Of a stretch of DNA of 64,000 bases, positions 34,810 to 43,515 are shown piece after piece. Numbering within the stretch: position 1 is the first letter of the stretch; each line of letters starts with the position of its first letter. The DNA comes from Candidatus Nitrosopumilus sediminis. GTDB taxonomy: Archaea; Thermoproteota; Nitrososphaeria; Nitrososphaerales; Nitrosopumilaceae. A program made the position numbers and the translations under genes. The notes beneath the pieces were generated by a model. It was not told the DNA's origin and did not search any database. It saw only the letters and a list, made by a program, of their open reading frames with translations. Where the stretch lies: positions 1,240,001 through 1,304,000 of the forward strand of contig NC_018656.1 in assembly GCF_000299395.1 (NCBI RefSeq). Reading direction: 5' to 3'.

Positions 34810-36903
34810 ATGCGACTTAGAAAATTCAGAGTTAGAGCATATCGTTGCATTCATGATTCTGGAGAAATAACAGTGGGAGATTTAGCAGCTTTTGTAGGGA
34901 GAAACGAAAGTGGAAAAACTACAATTCTTCAAGCACTTACACTGTTGAATAAAGATGAAGAAGTTTCAGAATTAGATCTTTGTGATGAAATGAATGAAGA
35001 ATTAAAAGAAGAAATGAGATTGGCCGAAGGCGAATTTGATCTAAGCCAAAATGAAATCAGCATAATAAAAGAAAAATTTCCAGGATTGCCAGATATAAAA
35101 AAGATTAAATTATTTAGAACAAATAAAAATCCAAGAGTTCAATATGAATTTGAAAACATTAAACTCAGTGAAGAAGAAAATAAGGGACTAAATTCGTGGG
35201 AGAACTTTTCAAAACAAATTTTTGGTTTCTTAGACACCATTCCAAACCATTTAAGAATTCAAATCGATACAAAATTTTTTGAAGAAGACGTCCCAAAAAA
35301 TCAAGAAACATTTGATAGAGGGATGGCAGAATTCAGCAATCAATTTCATGTTATAGCGATTCAAGAGCCCAAAGTCATTGAAGAGTGGGAAAAACTCTAT
35401 GAAAGTCCTGAAAACCAGTTTTCAAACCTTCTAAGCGGAGAAAGTGAGAAAGTAGCCTTGCAAAATTTTATTGCATCAGAACTGCATCCAAGGTTTGTTT
35501 ATTTTTCAGACTATAAGAAAATCTACGGAAATATCAATCTCAACGAATACCTCAGGGAAGAAAGTGGTCAACGTCCAGATTCAATAGAATTTGTTGAGGA
35601 ATTTGACAAAGCAGAAACAGTAAGAAATCTATTTTATTTAGCAGAGCTGGACATCAAAGAACTAGACAAAGTAAAAGAGAGCCCTTCAAAATGCATCAAA
35701 CTTCTCAATGCCGCAAGTAACAGATTAAGTAAAAAATTAAATCCAGCATGGAAAGGGGATCCAATCCATGTTGATTTGAGATACAATCCAGGCAACATAA
35801 TGAGTGTTGTAATTTCAGATGTTCATAAAGATGGAACCATAACAAATACAGGATTACTAAACAGAAGAGCTGAAGGTTTTAAATGGACATTTTCATTTAT
35901 TGTCAACTTTGCAGCTGAGACACAAAGAGCAGAATTGAAAGAAGCAATACTACTATTAGACGAGCCAGCTAGAAACCTACACCCAACTCAACAAATGGGA
36001 ATTTCAGATTTGTTGAAGAACTTAGCTGGATCAAATCAAGTATTGTATGCAACACATTCACCATTTATGATATTTGATTATACACCAGGCAACTTACTTG
36101 TCGTAGAACTGGACAAGAGGAAACATCTCAGCAGAATATTTTACGATTATTGGAATGCAGATGATAAAACACTGACGCCTATTTTGTATGGGCTTTGTAG
36201 AGGTCAAGTTGAATCTATTGTAGATAGAGAGATAGGAACAAACTCACGACCAATAATCATAGTAGAAACGATGTCAGATGCAATGTATCTTAATGCATTT
36301 GACAAATTCTTACAAGATCCAAATATTTCAATGAATCCATTAAATGTCATTGCAGCATATAGTAAAAATTCAGTTTTACCATTGGCAATATTTTACAGAA
36401 ACCATGGATATAGAACATTTGTTTTATTAGATAACTCTGAAGAATCTAAACAAATTTCTGCCCAGCTTGTTTCAAATGAATTTTCGGCAATTCAAACCAT
36501 ATTCTTTGAAAGAGAAGGTAAAAAACTCGAATCAATTGAAGATTATATTGCTCTTGAGGATTACCTGTATCCAGTAAACCAAACTTATGAAATCAAGCTT
36601 AGACAAGAAGGTTTTTCCAACCTTACCCCTCAAGATCTTGCATCTAAAGATGGCAAAGGGGTTTTAGAAAAATTAAGAAAAATATGGCAAGAACATAGAG
36701 ATGAAGATTGGGGAGAATTCAACAATGAAGAAATTACCAGATACATATGTGAGAAGATCGCACTTGAGGAGACCAGTTTTCTATCAGACAAAACCAAAGA
36801 TCAATTCAGAACATTATACAGACTAATTGCTGAGCGTATCAGACAATATCAAAATGAGGTTACAAAACCAGATTTGGGAAAATTCCAAAAGGCCAAGCCT
36901 TAA
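34810..36903 (+). CDS. OLD-like ATPase (RecF/SMC-type head plus TOPRIM-like domain)
   Basis: 697 aa. Walker A GRNESGKTT at 29-37; Walker B AILLLDEPARNLHPTQQMG near 380-398; then ATHSPFMI, the D/H-loop region. From about 480 a TOPRIM-like segment follows: PIIIVETMSDAMYLNAF (the Glu) and FVLLDNSEES (one Asp kept, DxD altered to DxS). This is the OLD (overcoming lysogenisation defect) layout, ATPase joined to nuclease. With the DxD altered, nuclease activity is uncertain. Lone gene; possible role in anti-mobile-element defence or DNA repair. Confidence 0.75.
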   Translation: MRLRKFRVRAYRCIHDSGEITVGDLAAFVGRNESGKTTILQALTLLNKDEEVSELDLCDEMNEELKEEMRLAEGEFDLSQNEISIIKEKFPGLPDIKKIKLFRTNKNPRVQYEFENIKLSEEENKGLNSWENFSKQIFGFLDTIPNHLRIQIDTKFFEEDVPKNQETFDRGMAEFSNQFHVIAIQEPKVIEEWEKLYESPENQFSNLLSGESEKVALQNFIASELHPRFVYFSDYKKIYGNINLNEYLREESGQRPDSIEFVEEFDKAETVRNLFYLAELDIKELDKVKESPSKCIKLLNAASNRLSKKLNPAWKGDPIHVDLRYNPGNIMSVVISDVHKDGTITNTGLLNRRAEGFKWTFSFIVNFAAETQRAELKEAILLLDEPARNLHPTQQMGISDLLKNLAGSNQVLYATHSPFMIFDYTPGNLLVVELDKRKHLSRIFYDYWNADDKTLTPILYGLCRGQVESIVDREIGTNSRPIIIVETMSDAMYLNAFDKFLQDPNISMNPLNVIAAYSKNSVLPLAIFYRNHGYRTFVLLDNSEESKQISAQLVSNEFSAIQTIFFEREGKKLESIEDYIALEDYLYPVNQTYEIKLRQEGFSNLTPQDLASKDGKGVLEKLRKIWQEHRDEDWGEFNNEEITRYICEKIALEETSFLSDKTKDQFRTLYRLIAERIRQYQNEVTKPDLGKFQKAKP

Positions 36904-37001
36904 GATTTAAGAAGTTTGCTCATGAAAAACACTAAACTAAGAAATAGAAAAATGAGGAAAAATCTTTAAGGTTTAAGTGAGAGATATTGAATTCGAATTA
37001 C

Positions 37002-39137
37002 ATGAATAGATCCTCTACTAGAGGAATTTTCCTAGCAGTTGTATTGTTATTTTCAATTGTATTGATCATATTTCCATCAAATGCATATGCTGAAGAAATT
37101 ACTGTTACAAGTATTGCACTAGATGAAACGTCTGTAATGGAATTAACAAATGATTCAGATAAAGAAATCAATACTTTAAGAATTTGGCTCGGAAGCGATT
37201 TTAATTTCAAGTCATTTAAAACAGAAAAGGGATGGGTTGGAGAGAAAAATGCTCAAGGAGTAATTATTTTTACATCATCTGAATCAATCAAACCGGGAGA
37301 ATCTGTAAAATTTGGAGTAAAGGCAGATAAGCCAATTTCAGGTATCAATTGGAAAGTCCTAGATAGCAAAAATACCCAAATAGATACGGGTAAAACTATT
37401 CCTGGAGAAATACAGAAAGTTGTCAAAAACACAAAACTAAATCAAAATTCACAAACAACAAGTGAAAGTATATCATCCGAGTCAATATTCAGAATAGTTC
37501 CAGAGAAACCAAACGTTGATTCAACAATTAGAGTTACAGGCGATAATTTTGGCCCATTGCAAGAATTTGATTTTTATATTGATTCAAAAAAACTTGGGAC
37601 TTTTGAGACAGATGAGAATGGTCATTTTATGACTACAATGAAAATTCCAAGTGACCAAAAAGCTGACAGAGTGGATTTTAAAGTAAAAGACCAGAAAGGT
37701 CAAGAAAAAAAATTGAGTCTCAGAATTGGAGAAAACATCAATAGAATCCCAGAGGAGGCAAATACGCCACTTACAGTAAAAGGAATTCCAAAGATCATTC
37801 ATAGAGGAGACTTTTTAGAGATTTTTGGAACTGCATCACCTGGTAGTGGAGTTACAATAGAGATTCAGGGACCAGATAATAATGTAATCAGAACAAGATC
37901 AGCAGAAGCTGATAGTAAAGGAAATTGGAAATTAGATCCACTATTAGTTCCATTGGATAGACCATTTGGAAAATATACAGGAATGATTTCAGATGGCAGA
38001 GAGACCATAACTGGAAGTTGGGAAATAAAATCAGATAAAGTAATCATCATTACTCCTAGTAATTTAAAGTTCGAACCAGGCGAAATTATGAAATTTAATG
38101 GTACGGCATTACCAAATAAATCAATTGAAATAGTATTAGAAGATCCTTTGGGAAAAGAAATTGTTTCAGACATCATTAAAGTTGATGAAACAGGCTTTGT
38201 AAAGTTTGAATTTCCAACTACACAAAATACACCAGAAGGAACATACACATTAATTGCAACACAAGAAAAAGAGAAAGAATTTACCTATGCAGGATTAGGT
38301 CAGCTTCCAACAATCCCAGTTAATTTAGAATTTGATAAACTCAGTTATAAAACTGGAGAAACTGCAGTTATCACAATATCAGGTAAACCATCAGAGATTG
38401 TCAACTTGTTAATTGTAGATCCTTCAGACAAACCAAAAGGGGAAGCTACATCTATTACTTTACAACCAGATGGACGAGGAACCCATTCCATAGAATTGAA
38501 AGGATATGCATCTGGAGTATATACGGCAGTTATCAGCAAAGGAAGCGCACAAAGTTCAGAAGTTTTTACAGTAGGTCTACAAACAGGTTCTGGAGAAATT
38601 GAAATTAACACAACAAAATTGGATTATCATCCAGGTGATTCCATATTGATTTTAGGAGATACCGGTTCAAATGTTCTTATTACAATTACCCTAATTGACC
38701 CAGATGGAAATGAAATAAAGGTCAAAGAAACATTTTCAGATAAAAATGGAAAAATTTCAGAAGGGTCTTTTAGAGTTCCAACAGATGCAATTCCTGGTGA
38801 ATGGGTGATCAATGCAAAAAGTGGATCAAACTTTGATAATGCCATTCTTAATGTAATCAAACAAAAAGATCAAGGAATGTCAGTAGAAGTAGGAGAAGGA
38901 CAAAAAAGTCCTTTGGGTGAAATAATCAACATACATGTTTTCGGAGCTTCGCAGACAGTAAAAATTGAAATTGTTGCCGAAGATGGAGAGATCATTGAAA
39001 AATTATCATTCCCAGCATCAGGAAGTGGAGAATTGAATCTACCATGGATAATACCAAAAGATACAGAGCCTGGAACATATACAGTCAAAGCCTCAGATGG
39101 AAAAAATAATGCTGAAACAACGTTTGAAATTCAATAA
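37002..39137 (+). CDS. Large secreted protein with Ig-like repeats
   Basis: About 711 aa from ATG 37002 (TTG 36987 possible). Signal peptide (GIFLAVVLLFSIVLIIFPS) and then repeated beta-sandwich domains with the pattern G-x-F-x-(F/V)-P...T-x-x-G-x-Y-T (e.g. GKFTGM-like and GTYTLIA, ASGVYTAVIS, PGTYTVKA). About six units of 80-95 residues. Cell-surface or S-layer-associated role inferred; no enzymatic or anchoring motif seen at the C-terminus (ends TTFEIQ). Confidence 0.75.
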   Translation: MNRSSTRGIFLAVVLLFSIVLIIFPSNAYAEEITVTSIALDETSVMELTNDSDKEINTLRIWLGSDFNFKSFKTEKGWVGEKNAQGVIIFTSSESIKPGESVKFGVKADKPISGINWKVLDSKNTQIDTGKTIPGEIQKVVKNTKLNQNSQTTSESISSESIFRIVPEKPNVDSTIRVTGDNFGPLQEFDFYIDSKKLGTFETDENGHFMTTMKIPSDQKADRVDFKVKDQKGQEKKLSLRIGENINRIPEEANTPLTVKGIPKIIHRGDFLEIFGTASPGSGVTIEIQGPDNNVIRTRSAEADSKGNWKLDPLLVPLDRPFGKYTGMISDGRETITGSWEIKSDKVIIITPSNLKFEPGEIMKFNGTALPNKSIEIVLEDPLGKEIVSDIIKVDETGFVKFEFPTTQNTPEGTYTLIATQEKEKEFTYAGLGQLPTIPVNLEFDKLSYKTGETAVITISGKPSEIVNLLIVDPSDKPKGEATSITLQPDGRGTHSIELKGYASGVYTAVISKGSAQSSEVFTVGLQTGSGEIEINTTKLDYHPGDSILILGDTGSNVLITITLIDPDGNEIKVKETFSDKNGKISEGSFRVPTDAIPGEWVINAKSGSNFDNAILNVIKQKDQGMSVEVGEGQKSPLGEIINIHVFGASQTVKIEIVAEDGEIIEKLSFPASGSGELNLPWIIPKDTEPGTYTVKASDGKNNAETTFEIQ

Positions 39138-39176
39138 TATCAAACAATTTTATTTCAGCTAATAACGATACTGATT

Positions 39177-39689
39177 ATGAATTTAAAAGACAAAATTGAA
39201 GATTATCCAAATTTTCCCAAAAAAGGTATTTTATTTAGAGACTTTAGTCCAATTTTAAAAGATCCATCAGCACTCTCATTTGTTGCAGACGAATTTTCAA
39301 AATATTTCCATCCAAAAGATATCGATATCTTTGCAGGAATAGAGTCAAGAGGATTCATCCTAGCCTCGATTTTGGCCTCAAGATACAACAAAGGAATGAT
39401 TATGATTAGAAAAGCAGGAAAACTACCTGGAAAAACTACAAAATTATCTTACACAATTGAATATGGAAAGGATACAATAGAAATTCAAAAAGACATCATC
39501 AAAGAAGGGGAGAAAGTACTAATTTGTGATGACTTGCTTGCAACTGGCGGAACTGCCAAAGCATCTGCAAAATTAATTGAAAAGGTAGGAGGAAAAATTG
39601 TAGGATTTGCATTCATTATTGAATTAGTTGATCTTAATGGAATGAAGGGAATTAGCAAGTATAATTGTAAATCACTGGTGAAATATTAA
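39177..39689 (+). CDS. apt: Adenine phosphoribosyltransferase
   Basis: 170 aa, DFPNFPKKG-like start ([16 protein letters not shown]), PRPP site [20 protein letters not shown], and AGIESRGFI. Converts adenine and PRPP to AMP. Its TAA overlaps the ATG of the MTA phosphorylase gene by one base, and the two enzymes form one salvage route. Confidence 0.95.
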   Translation: MNLKDKIEDYPNFPKKGILFRDFSPILKDPSALSFVADEFSKYFHPKDIDIFAGIESRGFILASILASRYNKGMIMIRKAGKLPGKTTKLSYTIEYGKDTIEIQKDIIKEGEKVLICDDLLATGGTAKASAKLIEKVGGKIVGFAFIIELVDLNGMKGISKYNCKSLVKY

Positions 39690-40480
39690 TGGAAAAAGAT
39701 GTTGAAATAGGAATTTTTGGAGGAACTGGAATTTATGATTCAGGTTTACTTGAAAATGCACAAGAAGTAGATGTCAATACACCATATGGAAAACCCTCAG
39801 ACACAATCACAGTTGGGACTTTCAAAGGAAGAAAAATTGCATTTCTACCAAGACACGGAAAAAAACACACTATTCCTCCACATAAAATTAATTTCAAAGC
39901 AAACATTTGGGCATTCAAAGAATTAGGAGTTACTAGAATTATAGCACCATCAGCAGTTGGAAGCTTAAAAGAAGAATTAGAGCCAGGTCATTTTGCATTA
40001 CCCACTCAATTTTTAGATTTTACAAAATCAAGAGACGGTTCATTTTCAGAAGATGGAAGAGTAATACACATCTCAGTTGCAGATCCTTTTTGTCCAGAAT
40101 TACAGTCATCAATTCTTCAAGTAACAGATAATCAAGACATGGATATGCATAAAGATTGCACATACGTCTGTATCGAGGGCCCACGATTTTCTACTAAAGC
40201 TGAATCAAAATTCTACAGAACCACAGGTGCAGACATTATTGGGATGACATTAGTGCCAGAATGCCAGCTAGCAAGAGAAGCACAAATGTGTTATGCGTCA
40301 ATTTCAACTGTAACAGATTATGATGTATGGGCAGAAAAACCCGTTACTGCCAAAGAAGTTCTTGAAACACTTTCAAAGAATGTGGAAAAAACAAAAAAGG
40401 TCCTAACAGAATTAATTGATAAAATTCCTAAAACTAGAAGTTGTTCCTGTGCAAAAGCATTGGAAGAAGCTGAATTCTAG
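39689..40480 (+). CDS. mtnP: S-methyl-5'-thioadenosine phosphorylase
   Basis: 263 aa. PNP-family: [83 protein letters not shown]; the cysteine-rich C-terminus ([11 protein letters not shown]) is typical. Cleaves methylthioadenosine (from polyamine or other SAM routes) to adenine and methylthioribose-1-phosphate; adenine is then used by Apt. Confidence 0.94.
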   Translation: MEKDVEIGIFGGTGIYDSGLLENAQEVDVNTPYGKPSDTITVGTFKGRKIAFLPRHGKKHTIPPHKINFKANIWAFKELGVTRIIAPSAVGSLKEELEPGHFALPTQFLDFTKSRDGSFSEDGRVIHISVADPFCPELQSSILQVTDNQDMDMHKDCTYVCIEGPRFSTKAESKFYRTTGADIIGMTLVPECQLAREAQMCYASISTVTDYDVWAEKPVTAKEVLETLSKNVEKTKKVLTELIDKIPKTRSCSCAKALEEAEF

Positions 40481-40761
40481 TCATCAACAAAGGATTCTTT
40501 TTTGAGTCCTTCTGGAAGAGTTAAATCTCCTTGCAATAGATTTCGTTGAAGGGTTAAAATCACTTCTTCTACATCATATCCTAATTTTTCCAATTCGTTT
40601 TCAGTTGTTTGGGAGAGCTTTGCACCAATGTTTTGTCCACCAATTCTACCAAATGCAATAGCCGTGAAACGAAATTCATGTTCATCAATTGTGAAATTAC
40701 CAGTAATTTTTGCAGCCATTTGGCTTCCATGAATATTATTTATGTGAACTTTGAGATCCAT
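40477..40761 (-). CDS. Small conserved protein, 94 aa, unknown
   Basis: [20 protein letters not shown] then [20 protein letters not shown]. Mixed alpha-beta, no cofactor motif. Ends overlapping the phosphorylase stop (4 nt) on the opposite strand and is followed closely upstream by a zinc protein (7 nt), so probably in the same minus-strand transcript. Confidence 0.65.
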   Translation of the reverse strand: MDLKVHINNIHGSQMAAKITGNFTIDEHEFRFTAIAFGRIGGQNIGAKLSQTTENELEKLGYDVEEVILTLQRNLLQGDLTLPEGLKKESFVDD

Positions 40762-40768
40762 ACTAGAA

Positions 40769-41167
40769 TTAAATTTCTACAGCCTTGTTAATATTATCAT
40801 CAATTAAGAAACTCCAATGCTTATCATCTTCAACTTTGAAATCATTAACCTTTAAAGGAATTATTTTTTCATCCAGACACTCGTGTTTAATCTCGCCATT
40901 TTCTTTTAATTTTACTAATTTCCATTTGTATTTGCCCTGTTGAAGTTTACATACAGTAACTCCCCATTTTGCATCAGGATCTATTTTTGGCATTCCTACC
41001 AAGTCAGCTAATTCTTCTATTCCAAGTTGTTTCTCTTCACAGAATTTTTTCTTGCAAACACCACATCTCCAAACATCAACTGAACCTATAGTTCGTTCAT
41101 CAATATTGATATTTACCACACCAAAATATACTGGCTGATGTTTGCAGGTTTCAGTATCAATGCTCAA
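40769..41167 (-). CDS. Zinc-binding small protein, 132 aa
   Basis: Cysteine/histidine pattern: CKHQP near residue 8, CGVCKKKFC near 35-43, and a later TVCKLQ and HECLD. A zinc site from the first C/H and the CxxC is likely; the rest is beta-rich. Unknown function. Confidence 0.6.
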   Translation of the reverse strand: MSIDTETCKHQPVYFGVVNINIDERTIGSVDVWRCGVCKKKFCEEKQLGIEELADLVGMPKIDPDAKWGVTVCKLQQGKYKWKLVKLKENGEIKHECLDEKIIPLKVNDFKVEDDKHWSFLIDDNINKAVEI

Positions 41168-41189
41168 TGTTGTTCACCCAACATTAGTA

Positions 41190-41543
41190 TTATTTAGTTC
41201 TTGCATCATCATAGGGTTTTTCTAAAATCACTCCTATATTATCAACAATTTTGTTTCTCTTAAATTCAATATTTTGCCGCTCACACATCTTCCTATACAT
41301 ATTCACCGCAGTAAATCTAGGATGCATTGCTTCAAATTCGGTGGCAGATATATCGATAAAAGCGCCAAGGGACATTAGATCTTTTGATGCTTTTTCAGCA
41401 TCCTTGATTGAGATCTTTAATTTTTTAGCAATGGATTCAGAGGACATTTTACCAAGACAGGTAATCAGCAAATAGACTTTAGCCTGAATTGGCTCTAGTT
41501 GAATTTCAGAAACGAGATCTTTTTCAATTCCAGAATAGGACAT
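41190..41543 (-). CDS. TrmB-like winged-helix transcription regulator (short)
   Basis: 117 aa: QLEPIQAKVYLLITCLGKMS then ESIAKKLKISIKDAEKASKD and LMSLGAFIDIS, the helix-turn-helix and wing of the TrmB/MarR class. The usual C-terminal effector domain of TrmB is absent, so it may act as a DNA-binding module with a partner. ATG start. Confidence 0.7.
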   Translation of the reverse strand: MSYSGIEKDLVSEIQLEPIQAKVYLLITCLGKMSSESIAKKLKISIKDAEKASKDLMSLGAFIDISATEFEAMHPRFTAVNMYRKMCERQNIEFKRNKIVDNIGVILEKPYDDARTK

Positions 41544-41588
41544 TATTTTTAGAAATTATTGTAACAACATAAAATATGATCTATCAGG

Positions 41589-41807
41589 TTATTTTTTGAC
41601 TAGTATTTTTTTAGAAATCTTCAATGAAAATCCCATAGCAATAAAATGAACGATTGCGCCTAAAATTGCAGCATAAATCAAATTATCTAAAATGATCCAT
41701 ATAAGAACAAATGTAATGATAGAAGGAATTGTAATTATTGCTGCAATCAAAGTTCCTCTTAGTGCAATCTGGCTAATTGAAAGTTTAGATTGTTTGTCAT
41801 CAGACAA
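41589..41807 (-). CDS. Small two-TM membrane protein
   Basis: 72 aa with two hydrophobic helices (LIAAIITIPSIITFVLIWII and IYAAILGAIVHFIAMGFSL) and a short basic tail. Unknown role. Confidence 0.6.
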   Translation of the reverse strand: MSDDKQSKLSISQIALRGTLIAAIITIPSIITFVLIWIILDNLIYAAILGAIVHFIAMGFSLKISKKILVKK

Positions 41808-41888
41808 TATCTAAAATTTCAAAAATGGTAATAAAAACCAAAGATTAGTCAGAAAATATTGTCCTAATTTTTACTTGATTTTTGATTT

Positions 41889-42098
41889 TTATCTAGATAG
41901 TTGTAAAGATAACCTTTGTTTTAATTTTCTAGCTCGAGGTTTTGATCTCAACAGACATCCACAACATGGACACCAAAGTCCTTCCCAGGTAATGAATAAC
42001 TCACATTGAGTACATCGCTTTTGACCTTGTACATATCGACCACTTTTTTGACCATTACTTTCAGCCTTGAATTTTTTACAAGATTCATTGCAATGCAT
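41889..42098 (-). CDS. Small zinc-ribbon protein, thaumarchaeal type
   Basis: 69 aa with CNESCKKFKAE, KRCTQCELFITWEGLWCPCC and a basic tail (RSKPRARKLKQRL). Several cysteines (CxxC x2, plus CCGC) could make two zinc sites. I have seen this pattern widely in thaumarchaea without an assigned function. Starts one nt downstream of a 28-aa TM peptide. Confidence 0.7.
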   Translation of the reverse strand: MHCNESCKKFKAESNGQKSGRYVQGQKRCTQCELFITWEGLWCPCCGCLLRSKPRARKLKQRLSLQLSR

Positions 42099-42099
42099 G

Positions 42100-42186
42100 C
42101 TAGATATTTACCAATAATATTACTGCAGCACACACACCCATCAAAGCATACATGTATTTTCTATATTTGGGATTACTTGTTCGCAT
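42100..42186 (-). CDS. Tiny TM peptide, 28 aa
   Basis: MRTSNPKYRKYMYALMGVCA followed by AVILLVNI. One TM helix with positive residues before it. The stop is directly next to the start of the zinc-ribbon gene (1-nt gap). Too short for firm calls, but position and clear membrane character support it. Confidence 0.4.
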   Translation of the reverse strand: MRTSNPKYRKYMYALMGVCAAVILLVNI

Positions 42187-42221
42187 AACATTATGTCAGA
42201 TTAAAAAGCATTTAAGAATTA

Positions 42222-42557
42222 TTAGATGTATGCTACACCTTTTTGTTTAGTAGTAATATCAACAATTTCATCTATTGTAGATATGAAGATTTTTCCATCA
42301 CCTAGAGAACCAGTATGTGATGCATCAGTAATTATTGAAACTACTTCATCCACTTTAGAATCATCAACTACAATAAAAAATGTCAAGACATCATTGTATC
42401 GCTCAATGTAGCGTCCTAAACCTGGTTTGACATGTCTAACTCCTTTACCACGACCTTTTCCAGTAGTAATGGTTAACCCGCCAATTCCAGTTTTTTGTAG
42501 TGCATCTACAATATCTTTTTCTTTAGATGGTAAAACTACTGCCTCTATTTTCTTCAT
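42222..42557 (-). CDS. PII-family nitrogen regulator (GlnB/GlnK-like), atypical T-loop
   Basis: 111 aa. MKKIEAVVLPSKEKDIVDAL, GIGGLTITTGKGRGKG, and TGSLGDGKIFISTIDEIVDI are the PII core. The normal T-loop motif (tyrosine-51 region) is replaced by GKGVRHVKPGLGRYIERYND, so uridylylation at that tyrosine is not expected. It is the downstream end of a unit with UspA, zinc-membrane protein and SSS transporter, a nitrogen/urea sensing context. Confidence 0.88.
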   Translation of the reverse strand: MKKIEAVVLPSKEKDIVDALQKTGIGGLTITTGKGRGKGVRHVKPGLGRYIERYNDVLTFFIVVDDSKVDEVVSIITDASHTGSLGDGKIFISTIDEIVDITTKQKGVAYI

Positions 42558-42559
42558 GA

Positions 42560-42991
42560 TTACTTTACTATCATTATAGGTACTTTTGATTTGTGCATCA
42601 CATAGTTTGAGACGCTTCCAAGAAATGCTTCTTTAAGACCACCTCTTCCTCTAGAGCCCATCATAATCAAATCAACATTGTTCTTACTTTGATTAGCAAA
42701 ATTCGAGATAAGTTCTCCTGGATTTCCTTCTAGAATTTTTTGTTGTAAGGCAACACCTTTTTTTTCTGCATTTGCTTGTGCTTTTGCAAGAATCTTTTTT
42801 GCTTCAACAAACATTGTTTCTTTTACAACTCTAATATCTCGATATGACAGAGGTGAGAAAGGCACAATATAGAGTCCAACTATTTTTGCATCACATTGTT
42901 TTGCAAGCGTAATAGCTTCAACCAATGCCCTTTCAGAACACTTTGAGCCATCTAATGGAACAAGTATTTTTTTGTACAAACCATTTGCCAT
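42560..42991 (-). CDS. Universal stress protein (UspA family)
   Basis: 143 aa. KILVPLDGSKCSERALVEAI, and the ATP-binding GSRGRGGLKEAFLGSVSNYV with MHKSKVPIMIVK end, all typical. Stops 2 nt upstream of the PII ATG. A UspA domain is fused to a related SSS symporter at 53.6 kb. Confidence 0.93.
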   Translation of the reverse strand: MANGLYKKILVPLDGSKCSERALVEAITLAKQCDAKIVGLYIVPFSPLSYRDIRVVKETMFVEAKKILAKAQANAEKKGVALQQKILEGNPGELISNFANQSKNNVDLIMMGSRGRGGLKEAFLGSVSNYVMHKSKVPIMIVK

Positions 42992-43515
42992 TATCTTAAT
43001 TCCTCCGTTGTAAGTTGTGGTGTTTTACCTAAGATCATGTTTCTAACTTTAACCATCTTTCTTGCCAACATGAATCCTGCACCAGACATGCAACTTCCAA
43101 TTATTACATGTAGTATACTAGAATCTTGTTGTGGTGCCACTAGCATTACATATGCAAATCCGCCAATCATTAACATAATACCAAAAGCTGCAAACAGTGC
43201 CATCATTACGGGGACTCTTGAAGGAACTGGAGGCAACAGAGCAGCTTTTGATGAAGATTCAGTAAAATCAAGATCTTTGCAAACATGACAACAGCGATGA
43301 CGTTGTTTATTTTCCCAAGTCGTAGTTAAGAAAAAGAATTCCTGATGGCATGAGTCACAGGATCTTTTAGGAAGGGTAATTTTTCCATGATCATCAAAGT
43401 CTTGACCTATTTTTTCCATGCAGCCCTTACAAAAATATCCATGAATATGCCATTGTTTTTGGAAATTATATTTTTTCCATCCTAGCGTTACATTACAACC
43501 GGTACAAGAAGTCAT
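42991..43515 (-). CDS. Zinc-finger membrane protein
   Basis: 174 aa. N-terminal half has CTGCNVTLG, YFCKGCMEK, RSCDSCHQEF and HRCCHVCKD, four CxxC pairs that likely make two zinc ribbons, then two TM helices (VMMALFAAFGIMLMIGGFAY; LHVIIGSCMSGAGFMLARK). Sits between the SSS symporter (4-nt overlap) and UspA (1-nt overlap), so is translationally linked; perhaps a regulator of the transporter. Confidence 0.78.
   Translation of the reverse strand: MTSCTGCNVTLGWKKYNFQKQWHIHGYFCKGCMEKIGQDFDDHGKITLPKRSCDSCHQEFFFLTTTWENKQRHRCCHVCKDLDFTESSSKAALLPPVPSRVPVMMALFAAFGIMLMIGGFAYVMLVAPQQDSSILHVIIGSCMSGAGFMLARKMVKVRNMILGKTPQLTTEELR

Noticed and set aside
41948-42188. Alternate 61-aa frames over the small zinc protein
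   Set aside because: Shadows of the 69-aa zinc-ribbon gene and the 28-aa peptide, which have CxxC and TM patterns.
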